DNA of 64,000 nucleotides from G965200765 sp965200765 (lineage in GTDB: Bacteria > Pseudomonadota > Gammaproteobacteria > Arenicellales > JAJDZL01). The translations under genes and the position numbers were made by a program. Under the pieces are notes generated by a model, which was not told the DNA's origin, searched no databases, and saw only the letters and a program-made list of their open reading frames with translations. Each line of letters starts with the position of its first letter. The stretch's first letter is position 1. The stretch covers positions 744,001 to 808,000 of the forward strand of contig OZ241380.1 of assembly GCA_965200765.1 (NCBI GenBank), written 5' to 3'. Of the stretch, positions 61,117 through 64,000 are shown in pieces.

Positions 61117-62085
61117 TCAACCGATCGATGCTTCCCGGGCCTGCTCATCGGCGCGGTAGGATGAACGCACCATTGGTCCCGATGCAACATGCAAAAAGCC
61201 CATTCTTTCTCCAATTCGCCGCAGTTCATCGAATTCTTCCAAAGCCACATACCGGTCCACCGGCAGGTGATGACGACTGGGTTGCAGGTATTGTCCAATC
61301 GTTAAAATCTGCACGCCGTGATTGCATAGATCCTGCATTGTTGTAACGACTTCGTTGAAGGATTCTCCCACGCCGAGCATGATCCCGGATTTAGTGGGTA
61401 TCTTCGGATGTTGCTCGCCGAACTTCTGCAAGAGCTGCAGGGAGTGCTTGTAGTCCGACCCCGGACGTACTTGGCGATACAGGCGCGGTACGGTTTCCAT
61501 ATTGTGACTGAACACATCCGGTGGTGCAACAGAAAGATTGTCCAATGCGATATCCATTCTGGCGCGGAAATCAGGAGTCAAAATTTCAATGTTCAATTCG
61601 GGGCTTGCGTTTCGCATCTCCCGAACACAATCCGCGAAGTGCGTTGCTCCTCCGTCTCTGAGATCATCGCGGTCCACAGAAGTAACGACTACAAACTTCA
61701 ATTCCATTTGTTTGACTGTTCTGGCGAGATTGAGTGGTTCTTGCGAATCCGGTGCCAAGGGACGACCATGTGCGACATCACAGAACGGACATCGACGCGT
61801 GCAGATATCGCCCAAGATCATGAAAGTTGCAGTACCGCGACTGAAGCACTCGCCCAGATTCGGACAGGAAGCCTCTTCACAGACTGTATGAAGATTGTTC
61901 GCGCGCAAAATGTTCTTGAGTCGATAGACTTGTTCGGTACCGGGAAACGTTGAGCGAATCCATGGTGGCTTCTTAAGACGCTCGCCAGGTGCTTGCGGAA
62001 CAATCTTGACAGGAATTCGGTCCGTTTTTTCGGCGCCGCGAAGTTTTCTGCCGGGTTGCATCGAGGGAGTGGCTGTCTGATTCAC
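61117..62085 (-). CDS. lipA: lipoyl synthase
   Basis: A 322-residue radical-SAM enzyme that inserts sulfur into octanoyl groups. The auxiliary cluster motif is CEEASCPNLGEC, the radical-SAM cluster is CTRRCPFCDV, and the C-terminal RSSYRADE provides the Ser ligand. Lipoate is needed by the glycine cleavage H-protein, which fits its position 10 bp downstream of gcvP. Confidence 0.95.
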   Translation of the reverse strand: MNQTATPSMQPGRKLRGAEKTDRIPVKIVPQAPGERLKKPPWIRSTFPGTEQVYRLKNILRANNLHTVCEEASCPNLGECFSRGTATFMILGDICTRRCPFCDVAHGRPLAPDSQEPLNLARTVKQMELKFVVVTSVDRDDLRDGGATHFADCVREMRNASPELNIEILTPDFRARMDIALDNLSVAPPDVFSHNMETVPRLYRQVRPGSDYKHSLQLLQKFGEQHPKIPTKSGIMLGVGESFNEVVTTMQDLCNHGVQILTIGQYLQPSRHHLPVDRYVALEEFDELRRIGERMGFLHVASGPMVRSSYRADEQAREASIG

Positions 62086-62095
62086 TGCGTTGTAC

Positions 62096-64000
62096 CTAAA
62101 CGTAAGCAGATACAGGCGGACAATCGCAAACCAGATTGCGGTCGCCGGCTACATTGTCAATGCGACTGACTGGCGGCCAGTACTTGTCTTCCCAAACCCA
62201 GTCCAGCGGGAAGAATGCCTGTTGCTTGCTGTACGGCAAATTCCATTCGTCGGAGATCAGCAGATCGTGCGTGTGCGGGGCATTTTTCAACGGATTGTTG
62301 TGTGCGTCTGCGGTGCCTGATTCAACATCGGAAATTTCCTTGCGAATGGCAATCAGTGCATCGCAAAACCGGTCAATTTCCCGTTTTGCTTCGCTTTCTG
62401 TGGGTTCGATCATCAACGTATCTGCGACTGGAAACGAAACAGTGGGGGCATGGTATCCGAAATCAACAAGCCGCTTGGCAACGTCTTCGACTGTAATACC
62501 TGTGTTTTTGCGAATGTCTCGCAAATCAATGATGCATTCGTGTGCTACATATCCATTTTTGCCCTTGTAGAGTACCGGAAAATGTGCTTCCAGTTTTTTT
62601 GCCATGTAGTTTGCATTCAATATTGCAATTTCAGTCGCATATCGCAGGCCTTCGCTTCCCATCAGTGAAATGTACGCCCACGAGATCGGCAGAATTCCAG
62701 CCGATCCCCACGGCGCCGCTGATACGCTACCGATAGTGCGACCATTGCTCGCGTAAGGATTCACACCTTCAACAACCGGGTGATCGGGGAGATACGGTGC
62801 AAGGTGTTGCTTGACTCCGATTGGGCCGGCTCCGGGTCCCCCACCGCCGTGCGGTATGCAAAATGTCTTGTGCAGATTCATGTGCGCCACGTCAGCACCG
62901 AATTCGGCCGGACGACACAAACCGACCATGGCATTGAGATTTGCTCCATCCAGATAGACCTGGGCACCGTGTTGATGCACCAGTTCGCAAATTTCAATGA
63001 TTTTCTCTTCGAAAACACCATGAGTGGAAGGGTAGGTGATCATCAGTGCTGCAACTGACTGATCGTGCTGGTTCAGTTTGGCTTTCAAATCATGAATATC
63101 AACATCACCGTCTTCATTGCAACCGACAACCACTACGTCCAGTCCGGCCAGAACTGCACTTGCGGGATTGGTGCCATGCGCCGATTCGGGAATCAGGCAA
63201 ATATTTCGATGTCCTTCACCTTGGGCTTGCAGAAATCGCCGGATACACAGCAATCCTGCGTACTCGCCTTGCGAACCGGCATTGGGTTGAAACGAAACTG
63301 CATCAAAACCGGTGATTTCACACAGCATGGTTTCAAGTTCTTCTATCAACTGGTGATAGCCCTGTGTCTGATAGAGCGGCGCGAATGGGTGAACGCCGCT
63401 GAACTTGTAGAAGGTAATGGGAGTCATTTCGGTGGTCGAGTTCAGTTTCATGGTGCAGGAACCAAGCGGAATCATGGAGCGATTCAGGGAAATGTCCTTG
63501 TCGCCCAGCTTGCGTATGTAGCGAAGCATCAAGGTTTCCGATTGATACAAATTGAAAGTGGGGTGGGTCAAGTACGAACTGGTGCGCGCAAGTTGTTGCG
63601 GAATACCATCATGGACGTCTGCATCAATCTTGTCGAATGAAATTTTTTCGTCTGCCCGAGTATGAAAGATTCGCCAGAGGCGCTCAATGTATGCGCGTCG
63701 CGTGGTTTCATCGAATGAAATACCCAGATGATTGGCATCGATGACTCTCAGATTCACATTGTCTTCCAGTGCGCGTGCGGCAATTCTGCGTGCCTGTCCG
63801 TGCGTGTTGACGCAAAGGGTATCGAAATAGTCTTTATGCCGGGATTCAAAACCAAGCATTTTCAGTCCGGCAGAAGCAATTTGCGCAAATTGATGGACTC
63901 GCAATGCAATTTCCCTGAGACCGCCTGGCCCGTGGTACACAGCATAAAAGGCAGAAACTACGGCGGGTAGAACCTGGGCAGTGCAAATATTGCTGGTCGC
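62096..64000 (-). CDS. gcvP: glycine dehydrogenase (decarboxylating) P-protein, C-terminal 634 residues (partial)
   Basis: The frame is open to the right edge and upstream residues (ATSNICTAQVLPAVVSAFYA) are typical GcvP, so the N-terminal third is outside the window. The PLP-binding Lys is in HMNLHKTFCIPHGGGGPGAG. Other hallmarks are MIPLGSCTMKLNSTTEMTPI, LCEITGFDAVSFQPNAGSQGEY and TVSFPVADTLMIEPTESE. It decarboxylates glycine and loads the aminomethyl group on lipoylated H-protein. gcvT and gcvH are expected upstream, past the edge. Confidence 0.95.
   Translation of the reverse strand, partial: ATSNICTAQVLPAVVSAFYAVYHGPGGLREIALRVHQFAQIASAGLKMLGFESRHKDYFDTLCVNTHGQARRIAARALEDNVNLRVIDANHLGISFDETTRRAYIERLWRIFHTRADEKISFDKIDADVHDGIPQQLARTSSYLTHPTFNLYQSETLMLRYIRKLGDKDISLNRSMIPLGSCTMKLNSTTEMTPITFYKFSGVHPFAPLYQTQGYHQLIEELETMLCEITGFDAVSFQPNAGSQGEYAGLLCIRRFLQAQGEGHRNICLIPESAHGTNPASAVLAGLDVVVVGCNEDGDVDIHDLKAKLNQHDQSVAALMITYPSTHGVFEEKIIEICELVHQHGAQVYLDGANLNAMVGLCRPAEFGADVAHMNLHKTFCIPHGGGGPGAGPIGVKQHLAPYLPDHPVVEGVNPYASNGRTIGSVSAAPWGSAGILPISWAYISLMGSEGLRYATEIAILNANYMAKKLEAHFPVLYKGKNGYVAHECIIDLRDIRKNTGITVEDVAKRLVDFGYHAPTVSFPVADTLMIEPTESEAKREIDRFCDALIAIRKEISDVESGTADAHNNPLKNAPHTHDLLISDEWNLPYSKQQAFFPLDWVWEDKYWPPVSRIDNVAGDRNLVCDCPPVSAYV

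Noticed and set aside
1..64000. tRNA or rRNA genes
   Set aside because: Gaps were scanned by eye for T-loop-like GGTTCGAATCC patterns and rRNA motifs; none was convincing. A tRNAscan-SE or Infernal run would be decisive.

Overview
The window reads as a chromosome segment of a proteobacterium, most likely a gammaproteobacterial sulfur oxidiser with one-carbon metabolism. Sulfur metabolism is shown by a dsrEFHCMK run. C1 metabolism is shown by formaldehyde-activating enzyme (Fae) among tetrahydromethanopterin (H4MPT)-associated genes, with a glycerate 2-kinase nearby. A mutS-fdxA pair lying close to a cinA-like gene is an arrangement familiar from gammaproteobacteria. The taxonomic placement is inference; no rRNA or tRNA gene was seen.

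Layout. 0-2.5 kb: end of a glycine-betaine-type ABC permease and a DUF1989-GcvT fusion. 2.5-7.3 kb: an accessory patch with a decayed IS1595-type transposase, a DNA methyltransferase-HNH fusion whose 5' end carries eight copies of an 8-bp repeat (a probable phase switch), small hypotheticals and an orphan RND-type adaptor. 7.4-12.4 kb: glycosyltransferase, malonyl-CoA decarboxylase, isochorismatase-like hydrolase, glycerate 2-kinase, Rieske ferredoxin. 12.8-21.7 kb: yicC, gmk and then a C1/pterin block (CitG-like, fae, carbinolamine dehydratase, FolK-FolP fusion, and divergently DUF447, DUF6513, flavoprotein, BepA-type protease). 21.9-25.5 kb: dsrEFHCMK. 25.7-30.2 kb: three diverged tandem copies of a 1.5-kb unit, each with a small coiled-coil/membrane-anchor gene; in copy I an 11-residue segment has expanded to 17 copies (33-bp minisatellite). 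30.7-43.2 kb: housekeeping genes (ptrA, cinA-like, thpR, fdxA, mutS, suhB, aldehyde dehydrogenase, trmJ).

43.6-53.5 kb is the most unusual part. It holds four same-orientation 37-bp CRISPR-like repeats (one pair with a single 33-bp spacer, two solitary), an orphan Cas6, and a roughly 200-bp diverged inverted repeat made of the cas6 3' end plus its downstream flank. Between them lie small membrane and secreted protein genes, an AAA+ ATPase overlapping a DUF6602 (PD-(D/E)XK-like) gene with one in-frame stop, an IS110 relic, a frameshifted GIY-YIG gene and an HNH protein. Two cassettes share an identical 17-bp promoter-like box. This looks like a decayed CRISPR locus used as a landing or recombination zone for defence or exported-protein cassettes.

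53.6-64 kb: EamA transporter, Tat-exported peptide-type binding protein, an aapJQMP general amino-acid ABC operon, lipA and the C-terminal two thirds of gcvP, running off the right edge. With the DUF1989-GcvT protein, betaine-type permease, LipA and GcvP, glycine/methylamine-type one-carbon flow is a recurring theme.
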